A stretch of 64,000 bases of DNA from Argyresthia goedartella (lineage: Eukaryota > Arthropoda > Insecta > Lepidoptera > Argyresthiidae). The notes under the pieces are model-generated. The model made no database searches, was not told the DNA's origin, and worked only from the letters and a program-made list of their open reading frames with translations. Position numbers and translations under genes: made by a program. This document shows positions 50,501-60,630 of this stretch, one piece after another. The stretch covers positions 811,001-875,000 of the forward strand of contig OX463822.1 in the NCBI GenBank assembly GCA_949825045.1, read 5' to 3'. How positions within the stretch are numbered: the stretch's first letter is position 1; the number at the start of each line of letters is the position of its first letter.

Positions 50501-53500
50501 TACAGCCTGGTGACAGACGGACGGACGGACGGTCAGCGGAAGCTTAGTAGTAGGGTCCCGTTTCGCACCCTTCGGGTACGGAACCCTAAAAAACAAAAAC
50601 CGGGACCTTCTTTGTACCAAGGGCTCACCTCAGAGGGTTAAGCACTTTTATTATTTGTCTCCTAACTAGTCCAAACAAAGTTCCGAAGTCAAATATTCTT
50701 GCTGCCTTTCTGCTTTCGACTGTTCCATCCCGACCCCCCCGACCCCCCCTGTGAGCACTCATTTACTAAGCTCTATCTATATCATGTACAAAGCTAAGTT
50801 CCATTCCCCCTTTTCCAGATGTTACGTCCCTGAATGCGAGAGCCTTACCGATGCCCAGTACAACACTTCCTGGCTGCACGAAGCCGTCAGCAACAACAGC
50901 GCCCTCTGTCGGAGACTCGCTCCCGTCCACCACGTGGCGTCACCTGGAAACAGTTCACTGCAAGCCAATGACTCGTCAGTGGAGTGGGACAAGAGATGCC
51001 TCCCTGAGATGTTCGATGAATCGAAGACCGTGGCTTGCGATAAGATTGTTTATGACGACTACAACAGTATTGTTGCTGAGGTAAACTTACGTGAGAGGTG
51101 AAGCATGTTGACGTATCGAGAAACTAGGTGATTTGGGTGGAAGTGACCTTACTTATTCGATGCGTAAATGTCTGTGCTTACCTTACTGAACCCTACACTG
51201 ACAAGCTGACCGAAAGTTGGATTTTCATTTACATGAAAAATGTGATATGCCGTGATGAATTTACCAAAATATTAGTGCATATTTGAAAGTAAAAAGTAGA
51301 CATACGAAAATACTAAGGCTGGAATTAACAATACAATAAATATTTAATACATCTGAAAAAAATATCGGACCCAAAGTTTAACCGTATTGAAGCCACTTTA
51401 AAACAATAACTTCGACGTAGGCAAGGGTCAATGCCTCGCCCGAAAGGTTACGACGCAAGTTACTACGCTGCCCGACTCTACGAGCGACTACGTGACTACA
51501 AAGAGCTACGATAAGGCTACGCATCAGACCCACTTTACGTCCCTTTCCCCCGCTATATACATAGTTCAGAAAATATCCCTGCCAAACATTTATTAGGGGC
51601 TCTGTGAGCTGTAGACCTCGTGAGTGACTTTCTTTTAATAACACATACAAACTTATGAATGCACCTGGTAACAGACATGGAGTATGAAAGTAGCCGCACG
51701 AATTACTTTGTAAACTAAATTTTTGCGGTCTTAAACCCAACCTTAAAATTGACTTTTCATTAAAATTATGTAGCCTGTTACTCTCACATGACATTTTTTT
51801 TTATACAAAAGTTGCTGTGTGCTTTACCAAAACCTTGAAGCAAAGCCAAAGCCCAAATATTTTATATGTTTTAGGAATCCAATAATATATCTATATAAAA
51901 AACCATAACTAATAATCCTCGTAAAACGTGACTTCGTCTCGTCAGGTTGGAAGATAATGATTTGCTGTACAAATTGAGGCAGTACAATACTTTACCCCGT
52001 TTTACCTTTGTCATCTGATTGCCGGGTGAGTGTGTGTGTATGTGTGTGGGTGTTTATGTTTGTGCGGATTAAGCGTTTGTCTGTCTGCTGATTGTAGTTA
52101 TTGTCACTGAACCGACAATCGAGTGCCAAGTTCAGGGTTATTTCCTTTCACGAGTAATGTGTTCTCATTAAATGAAGTGATTTTGCAGTTCAACAACATT
52201 TAAGTAAATGCTTAGAAATTTAACAAACGCAATCAACAATAAAGGTACTGTTTTTTTTAAGAAAATCGAGGGATGTCAGAGATAACTTCCTGCCAGAGTG
52301 GGCCAATACAGTGTCATCTGGCACTGGATGGGCTAACCGGGGTGGCTTATGCCCAGCAGTGGCATTAAGATGAAGCCTACTTCATCTGGGCTATAATACA
52401 TACGAATCTATTGGCAACTCATAGATCAAAATCAGCCCAACAGTCCAGGTGCTACAGTGGAACATACATAAATACAACCATACATCCTTTTCAGTTCGAC
52501 CTGGGCTGCCAACCGTGGAAGCGCACCCTCATCGGGACGGTTCATAACTTGGGGCTTATCTTCTCCAGCATCCTGTCCGGTCTCGTTTCGGATAAGTAAG
52601 TCCAGTAATTGCACTTGGTCTAAGCTCTAGATGAATATCATGAAACTAGTAATTCTGCGTGTATCTACCTCAGAGCTCCTCGACCATCAAAGTCATCTTC
52701 TCCAGCTGGAGCAAGAGTTAGGATGGCTGAAATATAAAAATATGGGTGCAGGAGAATTGTGCAAAGTCTAAACTCATGTGGGCTAGATGTAGTTTCATTC
52801 TTTGGTTTATATAACATCATAGACTGAAATGAATATTCTGAATCAGTGTAGGACTTGGATTACATAAAAGAAATAAATAAGACCAAACAAAAGCTGTAAT
52901 TAGCGTATGAGAAACCAGACTGGACCAGTCCCCCCCAAAGCGGCACCCGTTCACGAGTATGACTTTTGCACCAGCCATCACCCCCCTTGCAATATTTGAG
53001 GGAGAGGAAGCAACCCGCTACGCAAGCAGACATTTTAGTGAGCATGACCATAAACTCTAATCTGGTTTCTTGGTAACAGACTTCTGTATTCTACGTTAAA
53101 ACTAGTGAATTGTTATGAGTCAACACACACAGCACTTTGTACACTTTGTACTTTGAGTCTTCAACTTGAGTTGAAGACTCAAAGTCGAACTCCGCCACCA
53201 GATACGGCCGTAAGGTAGTGATTGTCATCACTCCCCTCGTGGTCGGACTCGCCGGTCTGCTGAAGTCTTTCTCCGTCAACTACTGGATGCTGATCGTGCT
53301 GGAGTTCATGGAGACGGCCTTCGGGTACGGGACCGCTTCTATTATCATGAGTAGGTATTACTAATACTAATACTAATACCTTGGACACTATTTACACACA
53401 TTGATCTAGCCCCAAACTAGGATTCCCTGTATCTTGGGTACTAGACAACGATGCACATACTTATATAGATAAATATTATACTTAGATAGATAAACAACCA

Positions 53501-54086
53501 TGACTTGGGTACAAACATCCGATTTCATCAAACAAGTATTTGCCCCCACCGGGACTCGAACCCGGGACCCTTGGCTTTGTAAGCAGGGTCACAGCCTACT
53601 CGGCCATTCGGGTCGTCATATTGTTACACATTTTTTGACCCTTCCCATTATCCCTTCCCTTTTCCTTCCTCTTTTATCTATCCACTTTGTGTTGCTAAAT
53701 ACTGAACTGGCTTTTATAATTATGGTCAAACTACTATAGAATATTTAGGTGACATCAGTCATCAATTGATTGATCAGTATATGACACAGCATCCCGATCC
53801 GCGTCTTAAAGATTTTCTTTTTTAATCAAATGAAAGCCTGCTATTCCAAATCCACAAAAAACTGACTCTTCAATCTCTCAATCTTCTATACTCCAGGTCT
53901 CGAAGCAGTAAATCAGAACAACCGCGTGGTGTTCTCCTGCCTCTCAGACCTGCTGGCGAACTTCGGCGCAGCTTTCTTCTCGCTGATCGCGTGGAAGGTG
54001 CCGTACTGGAGGAACATGATGCGCGCGATCTACGCGCCGCTGCTAGTTGTGGTATTTTACATATTCCTCATGGATGAGGGGGTCAG
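47410..54086 (+). CDS. SLC22-type organic ion transporter, N-terminal half (five exons)
   Basis: Five exons join in frame with GT-AG introns: 47,410-47,579; 50,819-51,080; 52,495-52,595; 53,202-53,350; 53,897-54,086 (about 290 residues of an expected 500-600). The order fits major-facilitator SLC22 carriers. The start has GQFNLDGILSELGSFGKYQ, the typical SLC22 N-terminus, then TM1. A large extracellular loop with Cys and four N-glycosylation sequons (NTS, NNS, NSS, NDS) ends CDKIVYDD. TM2 runs into SDKYGRK, the MFS loop 2-3 signature, and TM3-TM6 follow. It would move organic cations or zwitterions across the plasma membrane; the substrate cannot be told. The remaining exons, including the usual ESPRWL region, are beyond the window, so the next intron exceeds 9.9 kb. 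The ATG follows AG of an acceptor, so 5' UTR exons lie upstream. Confidence 0.9.
47494..47704 (+). repeat. Tandem partial duplication of exon 1 and its splice donor
   Basis: Positions 47,494-47,585 recur at 47,613-47,704 with a 119-bp shift and a few changes (CAACTACC to CAACTGCC, GCAAGCAG to GCAGGCAG). The copy keeps the coding sequence (DSFLGMCN, HYVFTAADVA) and a donor-like CAG-GTGG at 47,699. Because 119 is not a multiple of three, using the second donor from exon 1 would shift the frame. No acceptor is seen before the copy. Confidence 0.9.
47705..48269. other. Intron 1 sequence, no feature seen
   Basis: AT-rich intron DNA. No repeat or gene recognised. Confidence 0.5.
48270..48365. repeat. 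Imperfect inverted repeat around a (CGG)n run
   Basis: GCGCAAAATGCCTTATTTGG on the left is mirrored by CCAAATACGGCATTTTGCGT on the right, enclosing a CGGCGGCGGCGGCGG tract. Confidence 0.75.
48727..49019. mobile_element. Foldback/MITE element with 38-bp inverted ends
   Basis: TCCAGACATGTTCTTTTGTC and the following CGTAACGTACCTCCGTAT recur inverted at 48,978-49,019 with one mismatch. The GC-rich interior (GCGCAGTAATTCCCGCCAAC) matches the fragment at 36,994-37,085. No ORF and no clear target duplication; the flanks themselves are partly inverted. Confidence 0.8.
49345..49432 (-). mobile_element. tRNA-derived SINE head, different family
   Basis: On the minus strand an A box (TGGCGCAATTGG) and a B box (GGTTCGTATCC) at tRNA spacing. 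Body and tail towards lower coordinates are not clear. Confidence 0.55.
49531..50052 (+). mobile_element. MITE with AGGGTTCCGTACC ends, tandem copy 1
   Basis: From GAAGGGTTCCGTACCA (49,682) to GGGTACGGAACCCT (50,051) the ends are inverted repeats of about 13 bp. It contains a GACGGACGGACGG run near the 3' end. The upstream 150 bp (ACGGAGCTCATAACGTAAC onwards) are also shared with copy 2, so the tandem unit is about 525 bp. Confidence 0.75.
50056..50590 (+). mobile_element. MITE with AGGGTTCCGTACC ends, tandem copy 2
   Basis: Same unit as 49,531-50,052, head to tail, with scattered substitutions and small indels. Terminal repeats at 50,225 and 50,589. Confidence 0.75.
50819..51080 (+). CDS. 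Transporter exon 2 (large extracellular loop)
   Basis: Acceptor CCCCCTTTTCCAG, donor GAG-GTAAAC. It completes an Arg codon from exon 1 and then encodes 87 residues from CYVPECES to YDDYNSIVAE, with six Cys and four N-glycosylation sequons. Confidence 0.9.
51081..52494. other. Intron 2, no feature seen
   Basis: AT-rich. An antisense ORF at 51,378-51,794 has no recognisable content. Confidence 0.5.
52495..52595 (+). CDS. Transporter exon 3 (TM2)
   Basis: Acceptor CATCCTTTTCAG, donor GATAA-GTAAGT. Encodes FDLGCQPWKRTLIGTVHNLG through to SGLVSD, phase 2. Confidence 0.9.
53150..53185. repeat. Perfect 17-bp-arm hairpin just upstream of the exon 4 acceptor
   Basis: ACTTTGAGTCTTCAACT, TG, AGTTGAAGACTCAAAGT. 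It ends 16 bases before exon 4 and occupies the place of the branch point and pyrimidine tract, which is otherwise poor (GTCGAACTCCGCCACCAG). Confidence 0.92.
53202..53350 (+). CDS. Transporter exon 4 (YGRK, TM3-TM4)
   Basis: Begins A-TAC-GGC-CGT, completing Lys of SDK and giving YGRK, and runs to ASIIM. Donor ATGA-GTAGGT. Frame and MFS signature across the exon 3/4 junction support the acceptor at 53,200-53,201. Confidence 0.88.
53360..53626 (-). mobile_element. tRNA-derived SINE, copy 2, at the exon 4 donor
   Basis: Same head, body and tail as 4,627-4,874. Its (TACTAA)n tail begins about 10 bases after the exon 4 splice donor, in the first bases of intron 4. Orientation is opposite to the gene. 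Confidence 0.82.
53897..54086 (+). CDS. Transporter exon 5 (TM5-TM6)
   Basis: Acceptor TATACTCCAG, donor GTCAG-GTCAGT, phase 2 at the end. Encodes LEAVNQNNRVVFSCLSDLLA through to FLMDEGVR. The DEGVR ending fits the position of the usual PESPRW motif but differs from it. Confidence 0.88.
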
Positions 54087-54114
54087 GTCAGTTTGATTGG
54101 TCAAACGTGAATGA

Positions 54115-54268
54115 ATATCGATATGAACTCTCTAGCATTGTGCAGATTGAGCCTTAATTCTCTATAAAAAAAAAAAACAAAATTAAAAATTTTGAAAAAA
54201 CCCACGACGGTTAAAACGTTGTTGTAAAAGGATAAAATTATTTTGAAACCCCCGACTCAAAGAATTTT
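54115..54268 (-). mobile_element. Left part of a split interspersed element (element X)
   Basis: CCCACGACGGTTAAAACGTT and CCCCCGACTCAAAGAATTT match, as inverted sequence, 62,118-62,215. It breaks off at AGAATTTT where LINE-II begins; the sequence resumes at 61,876. Confidence 0.7.
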
Positions 54269-54911
54269 CACAATTCACAATTCTTTATTGCACAGAACAT
54301 TACAACAATACAATTATACACGAAATTAAAAGGCAAAGGCGAGCTTATCTCTCAACAGAGATTTCTTCCAGCAAACCTATCTGGATAGGATACATATAAA
54401 ATGAAAAGGAAAAGGGTAGTCCAGTGCAATTAAATACTTACCAAATACCAATAAAATATGATACTTACTATAAAAATACATATAATCAAAGAAATAGTAG
54501 ATAAAATAAGAATAAACAAATAATAATAATAAATAGATAAATACAATTACATACTTATATATACAATACCTATGATGAAAGAGAAAGTAAGTGCTCTTTC
54601 AAGCGATTCTTAAAGGAGAAAAGAGTGGGACTGTCCCTTATAGTGCAGGGAAGTGCGTTCCACAGCCGAATGGCCCTCAGCCTGAACGAGTGCTCGTAGG
54701 CGACGGTGTTATGCTGCGGAATACATAGAAGAGACACCGTGAGAGATCTCCGCTCCTTGCCTCTGGAGAAAAGGAACTCAAAACGTTCACGAAGGTAGGA
54801 AGGATATCTGGGGTTTCTCAAGATGTTAAAAAGTAAAGTCAATATGTGGAAATCACGGCGAAGACGAATCGGGAGCCAACCCAGTTCCTTGCGATACTGC
54901 GAGACGTGTTC
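54269..54911 (-). pseudogene. LINE-II copy, 3' part (split by BEL element)
   Basis: 3' UTR (54,269-54,569) and C-terminal ORF (54,570-54,923) with HVSQYRKELGWLPI, RAIRLWNALPCTIRDSP and FKNRLKEHLLSLSS. The 5' continuation is at 61,503-61,885, beyond the BEL element. Confidence 0.82.
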
Positions 54912-55013
54912 ACATGTTCTCAAAGACAGGTTGTTTCAAGCGTCAACAACTCTATAATTTAACTATTTATTTAACTATTCTATATGACAATTAAACTTAA
55001 TTATTTTAAAGTT

Positions 55014-58000
55014 TTACACCATTTGACAGACTGGAAGAGGACACAGTTTGGAAATAGATCTGAGGTAAACCTTATCGCCTACCTTTACTTCAGCAACCCG
55101 TACTCTACCGTCTCTACCGGGTAGTATTTTAACTATCCTTGCCATTGGCCAGTTAAGTGGAGAGGTGTTATCATTCTTTAGGACAACCAAATCACCCTCC
55201 TTGAGATTAGGTTTTGCAAACTTCCATTTCGGACGATTTTGCAACTGGGTCAAATAATCATTTGACCAGGATTTCCAAAAGTCTTGCTTGACTTTGGTAC
55301 ATTGTTTCCAAAAACTGAGACGGTTGAGTGGAATTGGAGTTAAATCTGGTTCTGGATAACTAGTTATCGCATCACCAATAAGAAAGTGGCCAGGTGTCAA
55401 ATATTGCAGTTTATCTGCGTCCAACGGAAGTAGAGGCCTAGAGTTTAGTATTCCTTCAATCTGTGTAACAATGGTAATAAGCTCTTCATACGTTAGACAC
55501 AGATTGCCTGCAACACGCTTAAAATGGAACTTAAAGCTCTTGACACCCGCCTCCCAAAGCCCACCAAATTGTGGGGAATAACTCGGAATATACTTAAAGT
55601 TAATTAACTTATTATTACAAAAGTTAGTAACATCATCAATATGTTTTTTATTACATTGCATATCATACAATTCTTTTAGAGAGTTCTGTGCTCCCTTAAA
55701 CGTCTTAGCGTTATCGCAGAAGATTTGTGACGGCATACCCCGTCGGGAAATAAACCTCTGAAGACATGCAAGGAAGGCCTCAGTAGTTAAGTTAGAAACA
55801 ACCTCTAAATGGATAGCCTTCGTGGCAAAACAAACAAAGAGAGCGATATAGGCTTTAACTACTAAAGGTCTCCTGATTCTTACAACCTTCATGCCAAACG
55901 GGCCGCAGAAATCGATCCCGACGTTTTGAAATACTCGAGACTCTACAATCCTCTCAGGAGGTAGAGACCCCATCAACTGTTGCGCTGTTTGAGCTTTCAT
56001 CTTAACACATTTTACACATCTGTGCAGCACCTTCTTGACTTCCCTTATCCCATTGATTAGCCAGTACCTTTGATAGAGAGAGCCTAGCACTAATCTGGGA
56101 CCTGCGTGTAGAAGACGCAGGTGTTCTCTTCTAATAATCATGGATGTGAATTCACAAGCTTTGGGCAATATAAGCGGATGCATTTTATCGTATGAAATGT
56201 TACTCGCATTCTGTATCCTACCGCCGACTCTTAGAAGACCATTACTATCTAAGAATGGGTGCAGATTATTTAAACCTGTTTTAATAACTTTACCTTCAAG
56301 CAGGCACTTGATTTCTGGTGAGAAATGTTGCTTTTGAACACTACCAATTATTTTATTCAATGAGGCTTTTAATTCACAAGCAGTTAGCTTCGACTCTATA
56401 ATTTTGTTGCCATTTTTGGCACAATTGTTAATAAATCTATAAACGTAAGCTACTACACGTTGAAGTTTATTCAAGTCTGAGTATTTGCTTAAAAAAGAGA
56501 GAGCATCGCTTTGAGCAGTATTGGCAACGGTTTGAGTATCATCTCTTTCAAAATCAAAAGTTTTTTCATCTGAGGTAAATTTGACATGCTGATAATTATT
56601 ATCAGCTAATTCTGGTGATGCATTCCACCATAAATTTTTTGACCACAAGTTATGTGGGTCAACTCCCCGCGAGAGCAAATCCGCAGGGTTGTTTTCTGAT
56701 CTGACAAAACACCATTGAAAATCTTTTGTGAATTTATTTATTTGTTTTACTCTGTTATCAGCGTAAACATTTTTCTTTACATTCTGGGAGGCAATCCACC
56801 ACAGAACAATTTGAGAATCGCTATACAAAACCGTCTCTAGATCATATCTTTGTTTTAATATTTTGTAAACTCTGTTGGCCAATTCTGCTAAAAGCAACGC
56901 ACTATTGAGCTCAAGTTGGGGAATGCTTAATGATTTACTAAGAGGAGCAACCCTAGATTTGGAGCAAAGTAGTTCTACCTGAACTCTACCATTCGCATCC
57001 ACTGTCCTTAAATAGAGACAGCAGCCGAAGGCTTTGAAAGACGCATCTGCGTAGCCAATTAATTGAGCTTCTATTATGCTAGATGTAGACACACATCTCT
57101 TGATAGAGATCTTGCCCATCTTTTGCAAGCTATTGAGGAAATCATCCCAAATTTTTAATTGTTTGTGGGGTAAAATTGTATCCCAATTTAATTCAAGAGA
57201 CCAGAGCTCTTGCATAAATAGCTTTGCTACTACCACAACAGGACCTATAAGACCAAGTGGGTCATAAATTTTTCCTATAAAACTTAGGACATTCCTTTTT
57301 GTTGGAACTTGTTTCTCAGCCTGAATCAGGGGAGAGACGAATGTAAATTGATCAGAATTAACATCATAGTTAATACCTAATGTTTTTATTATGTTATCTT
57401 TGTCAATCTCGAAATTTTCAAAGTACTTTTGTTTATCTGGAATGTCATCTAATATTTCCTTTGAATTGGAGCACCATTTGTGCAAAGAAAAGCTGCCTAA
57501 ACTCAGCAGGGATATGAGCTGCTCTTTGAGCTCATAAAGCTGCTCTTCACTATCGCAACCTGCTATGACGTCATCAACATAGGTATTGTTTAATAAGGCT
57601 TGCGAAGCAAGAGGATATTGATCCTTAAATTTGGTGGCTAATTCAATGAGACATCTGGTGGCCAAGAAGGTAGATGCTTTCAAACCATAAGTAATTGTTT
57701 GTAGTTGTAGGCAAACTATAGGTTTGTCAGGACTATCTCGCCAAAGAATATTTTGTAGAGAAGTATGATCCAACCTGGGATCATCATTTTTATTTATTTT
57801 GACTTGTCTAAACATTTTTTGTATGTCGCAAATGACAACAAATAGATATGTTCTGAAAATCAGAAGTATATCGAAAAGGTCAGATTGTACCTGGGGTCCG
57901 TTTAGCATGACATCGTTGAGAGAGACCTTACTGCGGGACTTCATACTGCCATCAAATACAACTCTCAATTTGGTTGTCTTGCTGGCTTCATTTATAACAG

Positions 58001-60245
58001 CGTGGTGCGCTAGAAAGTAAACAGGACCATTATGTAAATCATACATACTGATATCGACAACTCTAGCATGTCCTAATTCCAGGTATTCATCAATGAATTT
58101 TTTATATTTTTCTAAGTAATCTGGGTGTTTCTTGAATTTCTTCTCCAACATGAGGAATCGCTGAAGAGCAACTGAAAACGAGTCTCCAATTTTAATTTCA
58201 TCTATGGGAGACTCCAAAGGCAAGTCAACTGAAAAACGATTGTCTGAAAGTCTTACCGAATTGTTGAAGATTTCTTCAGCCTTTTGAAACTCTACATTTT
58301 CTAATTGCTTTTCTGCCTTCATGGGAGGGACTCGTTCAGAGAGCCAGAAGTTTTCCATTATGGTCTCCAATTTTTCACTGTTAGCAATGACAAAATTAGA
58401 AACAGGTTTGTTACACCGCAGATTCTGATTTATATTTCCTACAACTGTAAAGCCAAAGGAAGTATTTTGTAGTTTTATACCATTTTCTAAATCAATGGGT
58501 CCACCCAGCGCAATGCTGAAATAAACATCAGCACCCAACAGCAATGATATTTCCGTTGGCTCATTAAATTTGGAATCTGAGAGCACAATATTAGGGGGTA
58601 TATTTAATTTACTTTTATCAATGAAAAATTGAGGCAAGCATGAGGTTATGTCCTCTATGACAGAACAATTTATGTCCATATTTAGATCCTGAACACAGGA
58701 TGAAATTGCAAGGTTAACACTTTGGTTAATCTTATTGTTGTGATTCCCAATGCCAACAACATTTGTGGCCTGAAGTTTTGGTTTTAAATTTAATTTATTT
58801 ACCAAGCTCACCGAAGCAAATGAGACCATGCTCCCAGAATCAAGCAAGGCTCTGACAAAGTGTTGTTTACCTTGGGCATCAATCACCTTTACCCTTATAG
58901 TGGGCAATAAAACATTGCTGGGAACGTTTGACGACAAGGACACAGACACAGCCGGAGCCTCTGGGGCAGCTTCAGCATCTCTATGCAGGAGCGTATTATG
59001 GCTTCCCTGACAGGTTCTACAGCGTAGATTGAGCTTACACTTGTCTTTATGTGAATTTAAACACAAATTGCATAATTGTTGATCTTTTACAAATTGATCA
59101 CGTGCAACTACAGGTGCTAATGTGAACTGCGGGCACTTATATACGGGATGTTTCCCATCTTTGCAAAATTTGCATGAATCAAGAGTCTTAGTAGCAACAT
59201 TGCTAACCTTAGGACTACTTTTAGAATACCCACCTACATTGGAGGGGGAATTATTCTGATTCCCAGCTTCATAGGGGGAACCTTTCTGGTTTCGCCAAGA
59301 CCCAGCTATATAGGGGGTGTTTTGAAACCTAAATTTGGAGACACCATCATGAGAGGTGCTCTCTTGAGGCACACTGTCCTCTAGTGCAATAGCACGTTTT
59401 TCTAGAAACGACAAAAACTCTGTCATATTGGGCAGGGTGTCGTGGTCTCTATCTAGCTGAAAGGCACGGTTAGTAACCGCATCTAATTTTTTACTCAAAA
59501 TAGCAATGAGTAACATATCCCAACTTTCAATGGGTTGACTATAATTTTTAAGAGCGTGGAGCTGCTGCTGTATTACAGAAATAAAAGACCTTAGGGAAGC
59601 CGCTGTACCTTTCTGCATAGGTGGCGCCTCTAAAATCAAGTTTATATGAGAGTGAATTAATCTCGCTTTGTTGTCAAATCGTTTGTCCAACAATGAAAGG
59701 GCTTGTTTATATGAGTCATTTGTAAGGGGTAAATTGACAATAACGCTAAGAGCTTCCCCCAGTAAATATTTTCTTAAATAGAACAACTTTTGGACATTTG
59801 ACAACGCTTTATTGTTATCAATAACCGCCATGAACAGTTCAATGAACGGTTTGAAAGCTGCAAAATCGGTGCCGTTGAATGTTGGTATCTCAATGTTTGG
59901 TAACTTTGTTGTTAAAATATTATTATCACGGTCTTCAGACAGGCTCATAACCTTCAACATTTGGTTTATTCTACCAAGAAGAGTGAAATACTTGTTCTCA
60001 AAGATATCAACATCCTCAGCATCAGCTTCGTCCAATGACAATATATCCAACTGGATATCTTCATAAACTTTCAGTGTACTAACCAATTTATCCTTCCGGG
60101 CCTGCAGGATCTCAACATTGGATAAAGCAAGGCTAGAAGCATCACTCATAAACTTTTCAATCCTAGTTATAGTCGCTTTGCACTGACTGCGTTGTAATTT
60201 TAGTTTTTTAAGTTGTTCAGTCATGGTTAGAACACAGGAAGACAC
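55014..60245 (-). CDS. BEL/Pao Gag-Pol polyprotein, intact 1743 aa
   Basis: Single frame. Residues 118-265 are the BEL-type Gag (DUF1759). Cys-rich knuckles lie at 358-371 and 392-413. The aspartic protease (DUF1758) has LLDSGS near 468-472. RT carries LRVVFDGS, CDIQKMFRQV and YVDD near 888, followed by the Pao-type RNase H region with LYSDSQIVLWW. The integrase zinc-binding domain is RREHLRLLHAGP to CVKC. Core acidic residues are near 1443 (GIDFCGPF), 1510 (FCDNAKTF) and 1561 (GGLWEAGV), and the C-terminal DUF5641 domain ends CPLP. All key residues are present. The ATG at 60,245 could be preceded by a few codons of leader; an in-frame Met at residue 8 is an alternative. Confidence 0.95.
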   Translation of the reverse strand: MSSCVLTMTEQLKKLKLQRSQCKATITRIEKFMSDASSLALSNVEILQARKDKLVSTLKVYEDIQLDILSLDEADAEDVDIFENKYFTLLGRINQMLKVMSLSEDRDNNILTTKLPNIEIPTFNGTDFAAFKPFIELFMAVIDNNKALSNVQKLFYLRKYLLGEALSVIVNLPLTNDSYKQALSLLDKRFDNKARLIHSHINLILEAPPMQKGTAASLRSFISVIQQQLHALKNYSQPIESWDMLLIAILSKKLDAVTNRAFQLDRDHDTLPNMTEFLSFLEKRAIALEDSVPQESTSHDGVSKFRFQNTPYIAGSWRNQKGSPYEAGNQNNSPSNVGGYSKSSPKVSNVATKTLDSCKFCKDGKHPVYKCPQFTLAPVVARDQFVKDQQLCNLCLNSHKDKCKLNLRCRTCQGSHNTLLHRDAEAAPEAPAVSVSLSSNVPSNVLLPTIRVKVIDAQGKQHFVRALLDSGSMVSFASVSLVNKLNLKPKLQATNVVGIGNHNNKINQSVNLAISSCVQDLNMDINCSVIEDITSCLPQFFIDKSKLNIPPNIVLSDSKFNEPTEISLLLGADVYFSIALGGPIDLENGIKLQNTSFGFTVVGNINQNLRCNKPVSNFVIANSEKLETIMENFWLSERVPPMKAEKQLENVEFQKAEEIFNNSVRLSDNRFSVDLPLESPIDEIKIGDSFSVALQRFLMLEKKFKKHPDYLEKYKKFIDEYLELGHARVVDISMYDLHNGPVYFLAHHAVINEASKTTKLRVVFDGSMKSRSKVSLNDVMLNGPQVQSDLFDILLIFRTYLFVVICDIQKMFRQVKINKNDDPRLDHTSLQNILWRDSPDKPIVCLQLQTITYGLKASTFLATRCLIELATKFKDQYPLASQALLNNTYVDDVIAGCDSEEQLYELKEQLISLLSLGSFSLHKWCSNSKEILDDIPDKQKYFENFEIDKDNIIKTLGINYDVNSDQFTFVSPLIQAEKQVPTKRNVLSFIGKIYDPLGLIGPVVVVAKLFMQELWSLELNWDTILPHKQLKIWDDFLNSLQKMGKISIKRCVSTSSIIEAQLIGYADASFKAFGCCLYLRTVDANGRVQVELLCSKSRVAPLSKSLSIPQLELNSALLLAELANRVYKILKQRYDLETVLYSDSQIVLWWIASQNVKKNVYADNRVKQINKFTKDFQWCFVRSENNPADLLSRGVDPHNLWSKNLWWNASPELADNNYQHVKFTSDEKTFDFERDDTQTVANTAQSDALSFLSKYSDLNKLQRVVAYVYRFINNCAKNGNKIIESKLTACELKASLNKIIGSVQKQHFSPEIKCLLEGKVIKTGLNNLHPFLDSNGLLRVGGRIQNASNISYDKMHPLILPKACEFTSMIIRREHLRLLHAGPRLVLGSLYQRYWLINGIREVKKVLHRCVKCVKMKAQTAQQLMGSLPPERIVESRVFQNVGIDFCGPFGMKVVRIRRPLVVKAYIALFVCFATKAIHLEVVSNLTTEAFLACLQRFISRRGMPSQIFCDNAKTFKGAQNSLKELYDMQCNKKHIDDVTNFCNNKLINFKYIPSYSPQFGGLWEAGVKSFKFHFKRVAGNLCLTYEELITIVTQIEGILNSRPLLPLDADKLQYLTPGHFLIGDAITSYPEPDLTPIPLNRLSFWKQCTKVKQDFWKSWSNDYLTQLQNRPKWKFAKPNLKEGDLVVLKNDNTSPLNWPMARIVKILPGRDGRVRVAEVKVGDKVYLRSISKLCPLPVCQMV

Positions 60246-60630
60246 TAATTAGTTAAAATTCTTATTATTACTTAGTTTTAAGCACTCAAAATACAATTTA
60301 ATTACGAAAATTATACGATTTACTGTTTGTAAACACACGGACGACCGAATGGAATGAACGAATGTCCGACTGACGTTTCTCACTTCGCACGAATGAGCGA
60401 CCGATTGTCACGAATGAACGACGTCGTGAACGAATTGTTTGCTGAATGAACGAACGAGTTCGTAGGCAACTTCCGCCGCCTGTGTAACGAAAACGCAAAG
60501 TCCGAAGTCGTCGAAATCTTGTCGTGACGTCACAAACTGTACCCAATCTACCCGCCAACTTTTTCGGCGGCGGTGTCGCGCGAAGTAGACAGACGCCCAC
60601 TTGATGAAATGTACTTATGAACTAACACTA
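60246..60630 (-). other. BEL leader with repeated GAATGAACGA motifs
   Basis: Between the ATG and the repeat block. A TGGCGGGTAGATTGGG on the minus strand near 60,540-60,560 is a possible primer site but is not confirmed by an LTR edge. Confidence 0.4.

Noticed and set aside
51378..51794. 138-codon antisense ORF in transporter intron 2
   Set aside because: No recognisable motif and the length is possible by chance in 64 kb.
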